From NCBI GenBank assembly GCA_958299035.1, contig CATQJL010000316.1, forward strand, positions 90,294,443 through 90,358,442: a stretch of DNA of 64,000 bases, read 5' to 3'. A program made the position numbers and the translations under genes. Numbering within the stretch: position 1 is the first letter of the stretch; each line of letters begins with the position of its first letter. The notes under the pieces were generated by a model that was given only the letters and a program-made list of their open reading frames with translations, made no database searches and had not been told where the DNA came from. Source of the stretch: Cylicocyclus nassatus (Eukaryota; Nematoda; Chromadorea; Rhabditida; Strongylidae). Shown piece by piece: positions 1 to 10,900 of the stretch.

Positions 1-49
1 ACGTGAATGCGAAAATTAAGTGGTTCCCCGGGGGGTTGGGTGACATAAC

Positions 50-81
50 GCGCAGAGCTGCGCGAATTCGAAGAATTCGCG
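50..81. repeat. Double perfect hairpin (GCGCAG/CTGCGC and CGCGAATTC-GAA-GAATTCGCG)
   Basis: Two adjacent inverted repeats are visible: GCGCAG-AG-CTGCGC at 50-63, then a 9-bp perfect stem with a GAA loop at 61-81. The stem-GAA-stem design also appears at 35593-35629 and, on the other strand, at 44026-44063. This suggests a shared terminal structure of a transposon family whose body would lie left of, or across, the window edge. Helitron-type 3' hairpins are one possibility, but the required end bases cannot be shown. Confidence 0.5.
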
Positions 82-3000
82 CCCCGGCACAGAAGTCTTT
101 GGCCGATTCTCGTCTATGAATTAGGGTTTGGTTAGAACTCTTTTTGACTCATAGTGTTTTGAATCTTTGAAAAATTTGTTTTTCGCTGCTCGCTGCTTTC
201 GCTCGCTTCAGAAAACTACACAATGTCCCTTTTTTTCAAGAAATGTAGAGAAAATACCCAATAAGTCTTCCAGGCTCTCTTTATTAAGCCATTCAAAGAG
301 GGCTTGTAAAATAGAAACTCCTTAAAGGACGCTGAATTTGTGGTTGGTTGTTTTTGGTGACGTTTGAATATTTGTTGATTATTTTGAAAAAAATGTAACA
401 AAAAGGGAAGCAGCTGTAATAATCTCAAATCAAAGTTTGTACAAAATAAGGTCAATAAAAATTTAGTTCCCTTCCTTCCGCTTGGGATTTCTATTTTTTA
501 GGCCCTCTGTGACATGCTTCATTGAGCGAAAAGGGCCTAATTGTAAGAAACTTGTTCCGTTTATTTGCGATTATTTTTGGAAAAAAGTTCAAAGGTCATT
601 TGTAATCTTCTAAATAGCTTCTATCTGCAAACAAGGATTGAAATGTTTTCCGAGTTCTCTGTGTTCAGGTAAAGAGAAACGGGGGGAGGGGGGAGGGGTA
701 CGAGGTTTCTTGTGACATTTTTTATTTGGTATTGAAACCCTACTCGAAATAATCTAACGGAAAGTGCCCTAGAATTTTCTGTTGCTTTTGTGACCGAATC
801 TTCAAGACTAATTGTTATTTTTATAGACTTACAAAAAATCGCAATGAATCTATACTATGCAGAATCTGCGCCGTTAGTCTCAATTGTCATTCTTTTTGCT
901 TTTTCGACATTTCCTCATGTTGGCTTTTTCTATCTTATGCTGTCCTCACATTTCTCCCCTAATAGTTTTCTTCTGTAGAATGTCTAGTCATATGCTGCAA
1001 TTGCAATCTTTTTCGAGATGATTTAGGCCTAGACAGCTCTTAGCTCCGCTCCAGAACGTTTCTTCTTTTTACTCCCATGTTCTGCTATAGCTTTCTGTTC
1101 CTTGTCGAACTCTTCGTCATTCGTCAGTTTCTGAGTAAAGCACGCTCAGTCTCTGTACTTCCGGATAAATTAGTAGTACCAAGCGTAGCTAATATTTTTC
1201 GCTCTAGTGATCTTTTTGAATACGGAGTACTTTGTCTTGAGAGGCCATTTACGCAAATTTCTGTACTTATCAATTTTATACTTCGTCACTATAAATGCTT
1301 GAAGATCTGCAACAAAACCCCGAACAATTGGGGAATCCCTAAGGCCGAGAAATTAGTGAGAAGTAAATCATTGAAGATGAAAAGAAGTCCCGTGTTTTGA
1401 GTAATTTCCTATTCCAGATATCGTAAATGAATAAGTAAAACGTTACCAAATATAGATGGTAAATTATGAATCTAAAATTATTTTGCAGCATACAACTTGC
1501 TTTGGGACTCTCTCTCAAAACGTCTCCATTTTCAATTCCAGGGCCTCATCTGCTCGGTATGATTCATTTACTAGAGCTGAATGAGTAAACAGAAACCTCT
1601 TTTCCCTTTCCACTTTCATTTCACATCTTCTTATGTCTGACTTTTTCCTTACTTTTTCCATTAGATTTCTTGGCTAAATCGTCAAACAGCGGTCACCAAC
1701 TAATTTGTTATTGATATGTAAGCATGCTCTATTATGATTTATTCATAAAGGTGTCAGTTGTACTTAAAAGTATATGTATACCTGGTTACTCACAAACAAG
1801 GTTCATATCCACCTTTATAGCAAGGGAACGTCTGTTTTGATAATAGGCTGAGGCGGTTTCCCATAATTTTCTCGTGTTTTTCCTCTAAAAAAGCATATGC
1901 TAATTATGTATTGTATTTTGGCGCAACTTTGAGTAAGTTCAAATTTTCAATATTATTTAACAGAGTTTTAGACTTCGTAAGGATGTCTTTTGACTCAAGG
2001 CAGTACCGATGGGTTGTGTTTTTGAGGTTCAAATGGAAAAAGTGGTTAATTTATATATTAGTGTGATCGCACACACCATGCAAAATGCGCGTCAAATCGT
2101 GGATCCTGTTGGTCAATGTGCATATTTTTTATGCAAAAGTCCACAGAGGGTTTTTCTTCATGCCTGGAAAAAATAAAATGTGAGAGGTAATGTATATACA
2201 TAAACGTTTTCTGGAACATTCACCCTTGTGGTTCCAAAAGAACTCGGATTTTATGCGCACTGTGTATGTTGTGTGCAGCTGCAGCTAATACACAACAAAA
2301 ACTGGTTGCATATAGTATACCAGTATCATCGCAGAGGCGATGACAGACGAATCCTTTGATCTTGCAGCTCCTGCACCATTCTTGCTATTTTTCTAGAAAA
2401 CGGTCTCACTGGAAAGTTTCTCCTGTAAATATTCCTAATTTCGCTTTCAAGCCTTTTTTTTCAATCTTCTCACTTCTGCTCACTCCTGCAAGACTCCCAC
2501 TCGTTCTCAAAATTCTGTTAATTATCCCCTGCAAAGTGAACGCTGCTGACAGCGTTAGCAGGCGGACGGCGAAAGGGTCGTGCCGTCAACTCGCTGTATC
2601 CGTCGTAATCGAGCGTGTTTCCGGCGTGCCCCGCTTACTTCTTCCGCTCTTTTTGGCTAATCGGCCCAGCCAACCAGCTCCGCTACTCTGTTGTCGAAGG
2701 ACTTTTGGTTAAGTTTTATCAACCGAGTAATTCACTGTTTTGTGAAGGGTAGGAGTGTTTTCAGTATTTTTTACTAATTTTCTATAGCTTTATGTACTCG
2801 ATTTACCCCACCCAGTTTTCTTTGGATTTTATGCGAAAAAAAAAGTTTGTATAAAAATTATAACTATAGAATTCTCGTTTACAAAATCTTATAAAAATCC
2901 TTGAATCCTTCCTTACTATAACGGCAGTTTTGCTTATTTTCTACAGTTCATATTCGTATAAAAAAGCTCACAACTTAACACTTCTGTTGCTCTTCATTAA

Positions 3001-3461
3001 GCTGTTTCTTTAACATCGTTTGCTCTCGTTTTATAGCATCATGGGAACAAAAAAATTGAACTCTGATGTAGCTACTTCTGTGCCGTAATTCAGCCAATTT
3101 TTACTTGCCATTTGCTGGAGCTTTACCCTGCAACACACTGGCTAAATGACTGCACAACGAAGAGCTCATCTTAAAACTCAAATGATTATTGCGTACACCA
3201 CACTTCCGTTCATTTTGAGCTACTCGAAGTCCTCAGTACACCTATCCATTTTACAACTGCAGTTCTGTTTTCTATTTCTCTCATACTTGCCAAAATCTTG
3301 CAGAACTTGGGAATTTCTACTTCACAGTGATCCTGTCATGTTGACTACGTGCGCTTATAATTACAACCAATCCCAATCATTTTTTGAAATTTAGCAATAA
3401 ATTATCTATTCGCTAATAATACAGGATGTTTCTTTAGCAAAAATTGCTGTACTACCCCTTC

Positions 3462-3478
3462 CCCCCCCCCCCCCCCCC
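3462..3478. repeat. Poly-C tract (about 17 C)
   Basis: A run of C in otherwise AT-rich DNA. It is one of about ten C or G runs of 8-17 bases spread through the window. Confidence 0.9.
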
Positions 3479-4684
3479 ATCTTCTACTCGCCTCGTTCCC
3501 TTTACCTATGAATCTACTTTGTTAATGATAATTTTTTTCAAATTTGCCACATCGGTTATCTATTCCCATGTGCCAACTTCTGTCCGATATCAAAGCTTCT
3601 CCAACATTTTTTGGGTTTCGTTTTGATTTTCGGGGAACTGACAGGGTTTATTTTTTGTAGAAAATTTACCCTGCAACTATAGCATGAAAGTGCCTAGCCT
3701 ACTTATCCATTGAATGTTTATTCTGAAGGCAAAATGCTTGTAAATGAGGCTAATTTGAGCTCGCGGGCTATGGTTGAAAAAACTTGTTATTAACTTCTAC
3801 TGGTGATTATTACTTTTTGCTCCGAAAACCTAAAAGTAAAGGCATGTGTGAATTTTTTTGGAAGTTTGCTATAATTTAAGCAAAGACCATAATTCTCTTA
3901 CAAATTTATAGTTTCTAGGTTGTAGATCACTGGAGGACTCGAAAAAAGGGTAGCTGAGGGCTAAACTAATTATTGGAGTGAGTTACGCACCACTTTCAAC
4001 CAATTCACTTCGAATCCCTGTCCTTCATTCACTACCTCGTGCGCTTCAAATCAAATATGAAAATCTAATCAAAATGTCCTCTATGAAATTCGCCGTTCGC
4101 TGCCTGATCCTTCCTTTAAATTCTCGCTCACGGCTTCCCCCACCATCTTTGGTCCATGTCCCAAATAAGTGTGAGATGAGCTGACTTGATTGATGAGTGA
4201 CAAGTTGAAGTTGAAGGCATGTGCGTGGCGTAAAGTTCAAAGAATATCTGATTACTGTTTTTGGATATCTTAGAGTAATACTGCTGTTCTTGGCTAACAT
4301 CGTAGGTTTATGATGCACCTGCATTTTTTTGTTTTTTTTTCACTTTCATTTTTTCGCTTATTCTCACTTTTTTCGTCTAATCGCTACTCAAAAGAATTTA
4401 GCGATTATTTGGGCTTGAATGTGTATGCAATATGACAGTACATACTACCCGATTGATTCTTAGAGCTTTGCCAAAACTGCCTAGTCTTGGCTTCAGTATT
4501 TACACCAAACAACTTACATTTGCATAAAGAATGTATGTCTTCCTCATTCGATGGCAAATACCATAATGATTTCGAAGATCAAGCAAGCGAAAATGTTCAT
4601 CATTAATTTTGGAACTATCTCCTTTGATTTTCTACTTACACTACTAGAATCACATTTTAGATTATGTCATGAGATATCTATTTG

Positions 4685-4980
4685 ACATTTTTTGCCCAGT
4701 TTTTTGCTTCCGCCTTTATTATCCCCTTCATTAATTAATTATAGAACTAATGCTACAAAATATTGTCATGTATATGCCTTAAGGTCATCTTCCGGTTATT
4801 TACTTCCTCTTGACAAACGCTTAGGGGATATTTTTTTGCCTAATTTTTTGCTCTCGCCTTTCTAGTTTTCTTATCCCTTTATAAATTATTTATAGAACTA
4901 ATGCTACAGACTATTGATATGTATTTACTTTGAAGCCTTCTTCCTGTTGCTCACTTCCTCTCAACAAATGATTAGGAGAC
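4685..4980. repeat. Two-copy tandem repeat, unit about 145-150 bp
   Basis: Copy 1 (about 4685-4828) and copy 2 (about 4829-4980) share a T-rich start, then TTTTTTGC, a CGCCTTT block, ATAGAACTAATGCTACA, a TGT-rich stretch, and a TTACTTCCTCTTGACAAA-like end. Divergence is moderate, so the duplication is not recent. No coding frame is conserved between the copies. Confidence 0.8.
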
Positions 4981-5107
4981 TAGTAAAGGTTATTTTTTTG
5001 AAGATTAGGTTGATGTGCTCATAAAAAATATTTCACAAGGTATTTTTGCCAAGTGCTGTTGTGCATTATATAAAGTGACATCAGTGGCGTCTCAGAAACG
5101 TTTTTGT

Positions 5108-5120
5108 GGGGGGGGGGGGG
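5108..5120. repeat. Poly-G tract (13 G)
   Basis: A G run that lies 245 bp before a C run (5364-5380). The pair could fold as an inverted repeat, or the two may simply be independent homopolymers. Confidence 0.9.
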
Positions 5121-5363
5121 AAGGTAGCCAATGAAGTCCTTCCTAGGATAGCTGGTGTTCCATTAGCTCCGCCTTCTAAAATTGCTGCGGAACCTCAAAA
5201 TTATTCAACCGCAGATCCTTAGAATTATATACAAAAGGGGCATTTTGTCGACCATGTCGAACTTCTCCTCGGAAGATGAATTTTTTATATTATCCCAAAA
5301 CGTTTAAATGAAGACATTCCTTGCACAATTTTTTGACTCATAAGTATCAATTTTTGCAGCGTT

Positions 5364-5380
5364 CCCCCCCCCCCCCCCCC
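5364..5380. repeat. Poly-C tract (17 C)
   Basis: A long C homopolymer, the complement of the G run at 5108-5120. Confidence 0.9.
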
Positions 5381-7196
5381 GCTTTCACCCACCTCTCTAA
5401 CGCTAAAGTACTCACGATAAACGTAACTAAATATGGGAGAAAAACAGATGATTGCAAAGCGTAACTGAATAATTTCTTTCGTATACATATTTGCACAAAA
5501 ATCGATGAAAAGCACAAAAGTTGGCTACTTTACGGTTGTAGTTCAGAGATGTTCTTTACCTTAAATGTAGTACATTTCAGGCAAGAGACAGAAGTTCAGT
5601 AGTTTTCACTTTGTGAGCATTTGAATTTTCTCGATTTTGATTGAGGCTAATTATGCCATGTGTCCTCGCAGATGTTTTTTGAATCACTTTTTGAATCATT
5701 AGATAAGTGGGAGTGAGAATTATACTTTATTTTCCCGCGGTAATAATAGTCTCACTTCTCGGAGCTACAATCCGAGGATTGTCGTTCTTGTATTAAAAAA
5801 AAGCGTAATATACCATCTGGCACTGGGCTGGCTACTATCGCACTTATCAATTCTCAGTGGCCAATACACTTTCCTCTCAGGACTCACTAGAACCACGTAG
5901 TAGACGTAAGTTATGAGTTTATGAGAGTGCATAAATGGCTGAGTTAACGAGTGCAATGCTATAAGTCGCCCGTCGTTCTCGCCCCCCTCCGGCTCTCAAG
6001 AACTCGTCCAGTGCACCTGTCGTTCGATGTCCCCCCCCCCGTGTACGATAATGTATGCATCGATTGTTGTCTTATGAATGAATGCCTAAGCATAGGTGAG
6101 AAGTAATCGAAATTCTCGTTCCACTATGCCCTTTACAGGTGGAAAGTTGAGTCACGTGCCTTTGAACTTTTTAAAATCATTTCCTATCCAACTTATAAAG
6201 TCTTAATGTAGTACTAGAGTCTTTTCAGTGGTTCTCATTAGCTGCTTGACAGGTACAGTTATGTTTTTTTTTTCATTGTAAAACGAAAAAGTTTCTATTT
6301 TTGGCAAACTTCAATGGATATCAATGCTTGTTTTTGCCTATATTCCTTATATTCTTTTGTCAAACCCAATGATCGGGCTTAGCTTCAATTAATAAAACGC
6401 TCAAAAATAAATCAGTCGTATATTATCACTTACAGGTAGCTTGTTGGTTTCCATCTCTTGTATAATCTTTTGAAAAATATTTACAAAATTTGTTACGGTG
6501 GCACATACGGTGACATCCCTCACATCATCTCCAAAAAAATTCCCGAAAAATAAAGCCTGTTTTCTATTTTTGTAGAGAATCGTATACCTATTTGTATTAT
6601 TGATCGTTCCAAAATCTATAGTGACGTTTCTTTATTACTCTAGTCTCAAAATTTACCCCCTGATTGTTTAGAATTTCAACATTCACATTTTATTTGCATT
6701 TTTTCTCAAGCAATTGATGACTTCAAGTATGACTATCAATTGACATAAACTTCACTCCCGTGGGAAAAAAATTGGTTGAAACCTTTTATAAATGTTTTTT
6801 TATGAAGTCTAGATGTTTTTCTGGCAAATCAATTCCCAAAAATCTAAAGTATAATTTTCATACAAATCGGCTCAATCATCAGGAATGCGAATTTTGAGAG
6901 ATGGTGATTTTGGTGCCAGAATTTTTGTACCAAATTGCCTTGTGTCAAAACTTTCCGAAATTTCACCTCAGTCGTGTTTAGTAGACCTTTTGTAGTCTTT
7001 CCCACTTACTCTAGTCTCCATAATCTAAATTATAGTTTGTGTGAAAATGTTTGTTCTTTGATTTGGAAACTAGATTGTTATCCATCACTTTTTTAGGATC
7101 TGTGATGCTATACCTTCCCTTGTTTTTCTGAGAACGTTTATCACATATCTAGGAAATTTTCTGCTGGGCTTCATCAGATTCTTTTAGGCATCAAAT

Positions 7197-7319
7197 ATGA
7201 ATCAGTATCTTTCAAACTATGCAGGAGGCGAAAAGCATCATTATATCTCAAATTATGCCGGAGGAGAAGGGCATTTGCGTTCACAAATTCGTCAGGTTCC
7301 TAAAGCTATAGCGTATGAT
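7197..7319 (+). CDS. Exon 1 of a small unknown gene (SNYAGGE repeat protein)
   Basis: The ATG lies 8 bases after an acceptor-like ATTCTTTTAG, which fits spliced-leader trans-splicing. The exon encodes 41 residues in phase 0 and ends at a consensus donor, GAT|GTAAGT. The protein starts MNQYLSNYAGGE and repeats a unit (YLSNYAGGEKHH, then YISNYAGGEGH), so a 36-bp tandem duplication is built into the coding sequence. The rest is basic (RSQIRQVPKA). There is no signal peptide or membrane segment. The product is not recognised. An internal exon read through from an upstream exon is an alternative. Confidence 0.5.
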
Positions 7320-7515
7320 GTAAGTAGGAAATGGATTGAAACTGACCACCATTTCCATTCTCACCTTCTTCTATAACCTCTACACTTCTTCTCTCTTTTT
7401 CTTCTTTTTCTTCGTCTTCCTGTCCTTCTCTTCTCCGACTATCCTCGACCGTATTTCTCGTCCTAACCGAGATCGTTTGAAACTCGCGCAGCAACCATTT
7501 TTGCCTGATTTGTAG

Positions 7516-7726
7516 ATGTGGGGCGAAAAGGAGAAATCGGATCCGCTGCTCTTGGGTGGATTCAATATGGGCATGGGAAATGGCCTGCATCCACACAAGT
7601 ACTCGCATCTCTACCAAGGACTTCACCAAGGAATCAACGGAAAGTCACGACCTGTGGTTTTGTGGAAAGGAGAGACTGCCAGGAAAAAACGATTCGGTTG
7701 GTTCAATTTGCTAGGGATTCAAGGGG
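7516..7726 (+). CDS. Exon 2 of the same unknown gene, Gly/His-rich then basic
   Basis: The exon follows a pyrimidine-rich intron (7320-7515) with acceptor GATTTGTAG and joins exon 1 in phase 0. It opens MWGEKEKSDPLLLGG, continues with a Gly/Met/His-rich stretch (FNMGMGNGLHPHKYSHLYQG) and ends with a basic, aromatic segment (ARKKRFGWFNLLGIQG). A possible donor GTAAAA at 7727 would end it in phase 1. Without splicing the frame runs on to TAG at 7765-7767. Codon use resembles nematode coding DNA. Function unknown. Confidence 0.5.
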
Positions 7727-7990
7727 GTAAAAATTTGAAAGAATTGTCAAACGTCGAAGAGCTATAGAAGGATAAGTTTTTTGACCGGACTGATTTGAGA
7801 AAGGAAGCAGATACATTATTCTGGTTCCAAAGAGTCATTGGTAAGTTTCAGAAACCCTAAAATCAGTTATGAAGAGTACAGTGATGAAACTCGTAAGCCT
7901 AAAGATGGAAGACGACAAAGAATTGATGAAAAAGGTTCAAAAGAGAATGATAGGAGGAAGCATCGCTTTTAAAGAATCACGTAGTACGTA
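7727..7990 (+). pseudogene. Ambiguous 3' part of the 7.2-kb gene
   Basis: After exon 2 the same frame reads coding-like residues through a single TAG (7765) to a TAA at about 7860, passing RTDLRKEADTLFWFQRVIG. Beyond an acceptor-like GTTTCAG at 7849 two frames are open together. One fits a phase-1 splice from exon 2 and reads ETLKSVMKSTVMKLV onward to TAA. The other reads SYEEYSDETRKPKDGRRQR onward to TAA. The coding-like text on both sides of a stop suggests a decayed gene, an assembly error, or a small intron that I place wrongly. Marked as broken only provisionally. Confidence 0.3.
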
Positions 7991-10900
7991 AAGTTGTCTG
8001 ATGTATTCTTGGTGTACAAGCTTCGATTCCAAATTCTCAAAATGAACGCTGAAAAAATATCAAATTCCGAACATTTCATCTAATTCGACTATAAAACAAA
8101 GTTATGGTGAATTTGCAGTTCGTACAAAATGATATTTGTATTTATAAACACATGTGAATAATCCCAGAAGTAGAAAACAGGGAAACGAATTTAGCTTGGC
8201 GTCTTCCACACGACTGATTCTAAATGGATAGAGTATGCTTGATAGATGAAAAGTCTTAGTTTTGTGAAAATCTTATGAAAATTCTCAGGACATAATTTGT
8301 GATTCACACTAGCAAAAATAACATTTGCATGCTACATGTAGACTAATATAAAGCAGTCATAGGGATTTCGTGCAATTTTACTACAAACTTAGGTAAACCA
8401 TATTCAAACCCTAGGTCGCTTTCTGGAGATACCAACATTTTATCCGTTTATATGGTCCGCGCATTTCTTTCTCTCTCGGAAAAACCGACAAAAAACAATT
8501 GAGCTTCTCTAATCCAACTTCTTCTAACCCTTGAGAAACAGGAATCATTTTGAAAACTCTACTAATGTGTAAAGCACAACTAGTGCGGCAATCTCGGCTC
8601 CTCCTCCTGTCCCCCTCCCTCTTTTTTAAGGATGGGTCAACAACTCTTTGAAAGTAACCTCTACGAGTTTGTAATTGCGAGATGACATGTCTCCAATTTT
8701 TAATAATTGCAACGATTCTCGAAATTTTTGAAATTACAAAGAAATCTTCTCAATTTTTGTTATATGCCGACAAAATTCTGAAAAGCATCCCAAATTATTT
8801 CTAGCAGGAGTGATTGAATTAACCATACCCAGAAATTTTTGTTGCTCCCCACCCCCGATTTCAGAACGCTACTGCCGTGCATATGACACCTTCCGCTACC
8901 AGGCAATCCCGTGATTTTCGGAAAGGAAGAAAAAGAAGAGAAAATTTTTTTGAATAAAGGTGCGCGGCTACCGCTAGACGCTCCGAAATTTGTGGGATGC
9001 TTTTCAAAATGCTCACCCGTAACCCCAAAACACGTTTTAAAAAAATTTTATTTTAATTATTTACAAGTATAGATTAGTCACTTGCACATTTTTATTCCCA
9101 TCTAAGTAACCCTGACATTTAGCGGATATGCCCAGAAAATGGCTTCAAGAATGAAAACTTCTCGGATCTTTAATCAAACCCCATAACAAAACTTATTCTC
9201 ATTGTGTTCACTCTAAGATAAGGAAATGTCAAGAAAAATGTTGTTGGAAGGATACAAAATATCGATGGATTGGATAAATTGGCAACTCAATGCCGATTAC
9301 TTGTTTGTGGTCATATATTTGCAAATTCTGCTTGGAAATGGTTAGATTGAATGTAAGATTTTGTTTCTAGAAACTAGCATGCTTTGCAGTTCAAATTCAA
9401 ACAAAATTGTTGCGCAGAAAATTTAAAAAACTGCAATTCAAATGGCACATTACCACAAGCACTTTACAACACCCTAGCTCAAATCTACAAGATACAATAG
9501 AGCGGATTAGGATAAGTGACATTTTTCTAGTATCTTTTGGCAGCTTCAGGTACAGTTGAGGTGTATTAATGGACACCTTAATAGTGTGTAGATACAGACC
9601 GTTGGTATAAGATAAGAGAGACAGGCACGCCGTCAAGTGTAATTCGGTCTTGCGCAATCAGGTGACTATAAATTTAAAATCGTTTATTCTATTCTTTCTG
9701 TGGATCGCAGCCAAACCTTTTTTGGATCGTTAGAGAATGTGGAAGTTTCAAAAAATACCTTTCCACTGCTTCAGTTTCACTTTTGAAGTTCGAAAAAAAT
9801 CCGCGCTTAAGAAAAGAGCTTGTAAATCTGGGCAGGGAAAGTCGCTTGATTTTGAGTAAAACTTCCTCAACCCTAGCAATTGGTCTATCAAGCGGGCCCA
9901 GACCCAGACCCACTTGCGCGTGCAATGACTTCCAGCATCGAACTTCGTTTTTATTTCTGAGAGTGGCTCCATTCGCGGTATTATCAATTAAGACCGTATA
10001 CTAGAAAAATTCATGTCTTCTTCGATTGCTCTTGTGAGCCTGTACTAGCACATGGAGGTACCAAGTGAAGCAAGTTCGCATTGAAGAGCGCAGGAAGAGA
10101 ATTTGTAGGGATCGTACATGATTAGTCCCAAAAGGCAGAATCTCTGGAGAGCAATTGCTTTGAAGATACTCGCAAGACTTGTATCAACTTTCAGCTTTTC
10201 TTAGATTATATAGGGTGCATTCAAATAACAAAAGTCGAAAAGAAGATGGACTCAGAATCTTCGTTTGAGCTGGAAACAATCTAGGCAAAACTCTAGTGAG
10301 GTGCTTCAAAGCAGCGCGGATTAGTGATTCTGCATTTGGTGATCAAGCATACTATATCAGACCATCAAAAAAATAACCTACTAGACGGTGGGTCGTACCT
10401 TACGCAAATTCAGTCGCGACGCGATTTGACAATACTCGAGTTCTGCATAACTCATGGTACGTCATTGTAAAAGGTTTCTGATTGTACGAAAGATAGGGCG
10501 TTCTATCAACATATGAATCCAAACAAGCTGTGCATTTCGGGTCTGCCAGTATTAGATTTGAAGACATCTGGCAGGTGGCCAGATTGCGTGGTGACTGAAG
10601 GTAAGGTATGCCCACGACCTTGGGTTATCATAAGTCTTTTCATATCTGACTTTTCACCGATGTAATTTAGCCAGGGCTCGGCCACGAGCTGGCACGAAGG
10701 AATTTTCAAATCGAAGTCCCCTTGACTTTCGCTAAGTTTTACAAAGTCCCATTTGACCCTAAACGCCAAATGTAAAAAACCCCCCAAAGAAACGTCGACC
10801 AAAAAAACATCGCAATTTCCGGCCACAAAAACGATATTGCCTTTGCTTTTTGCACCAAAAACGATATTTAGCTTGCCCCTTGCCAGGTGGTGCCAGTCCC

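Larger units (their letters stand above)
1..7196. other. Gene-poor stretch with hairpins, poly-C/G tracts and a tandem repeat
   Basis: I see no supported gene here. Open frames at 790, 1077, 2356, 3146 and 3978 lack coding-like composition or matching splice sites. A somewhat GC-richer patch at about 2540-2700 is open in one frame but looks like a non-coding insertion. The stretch holds a hairpin at its left edge (61-81), long C or G runs near 3462, 5108, 5364 and 6031, and a two-copy tandem repeat at 4685-4980. These are listed separately. Confidence 0.5.
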
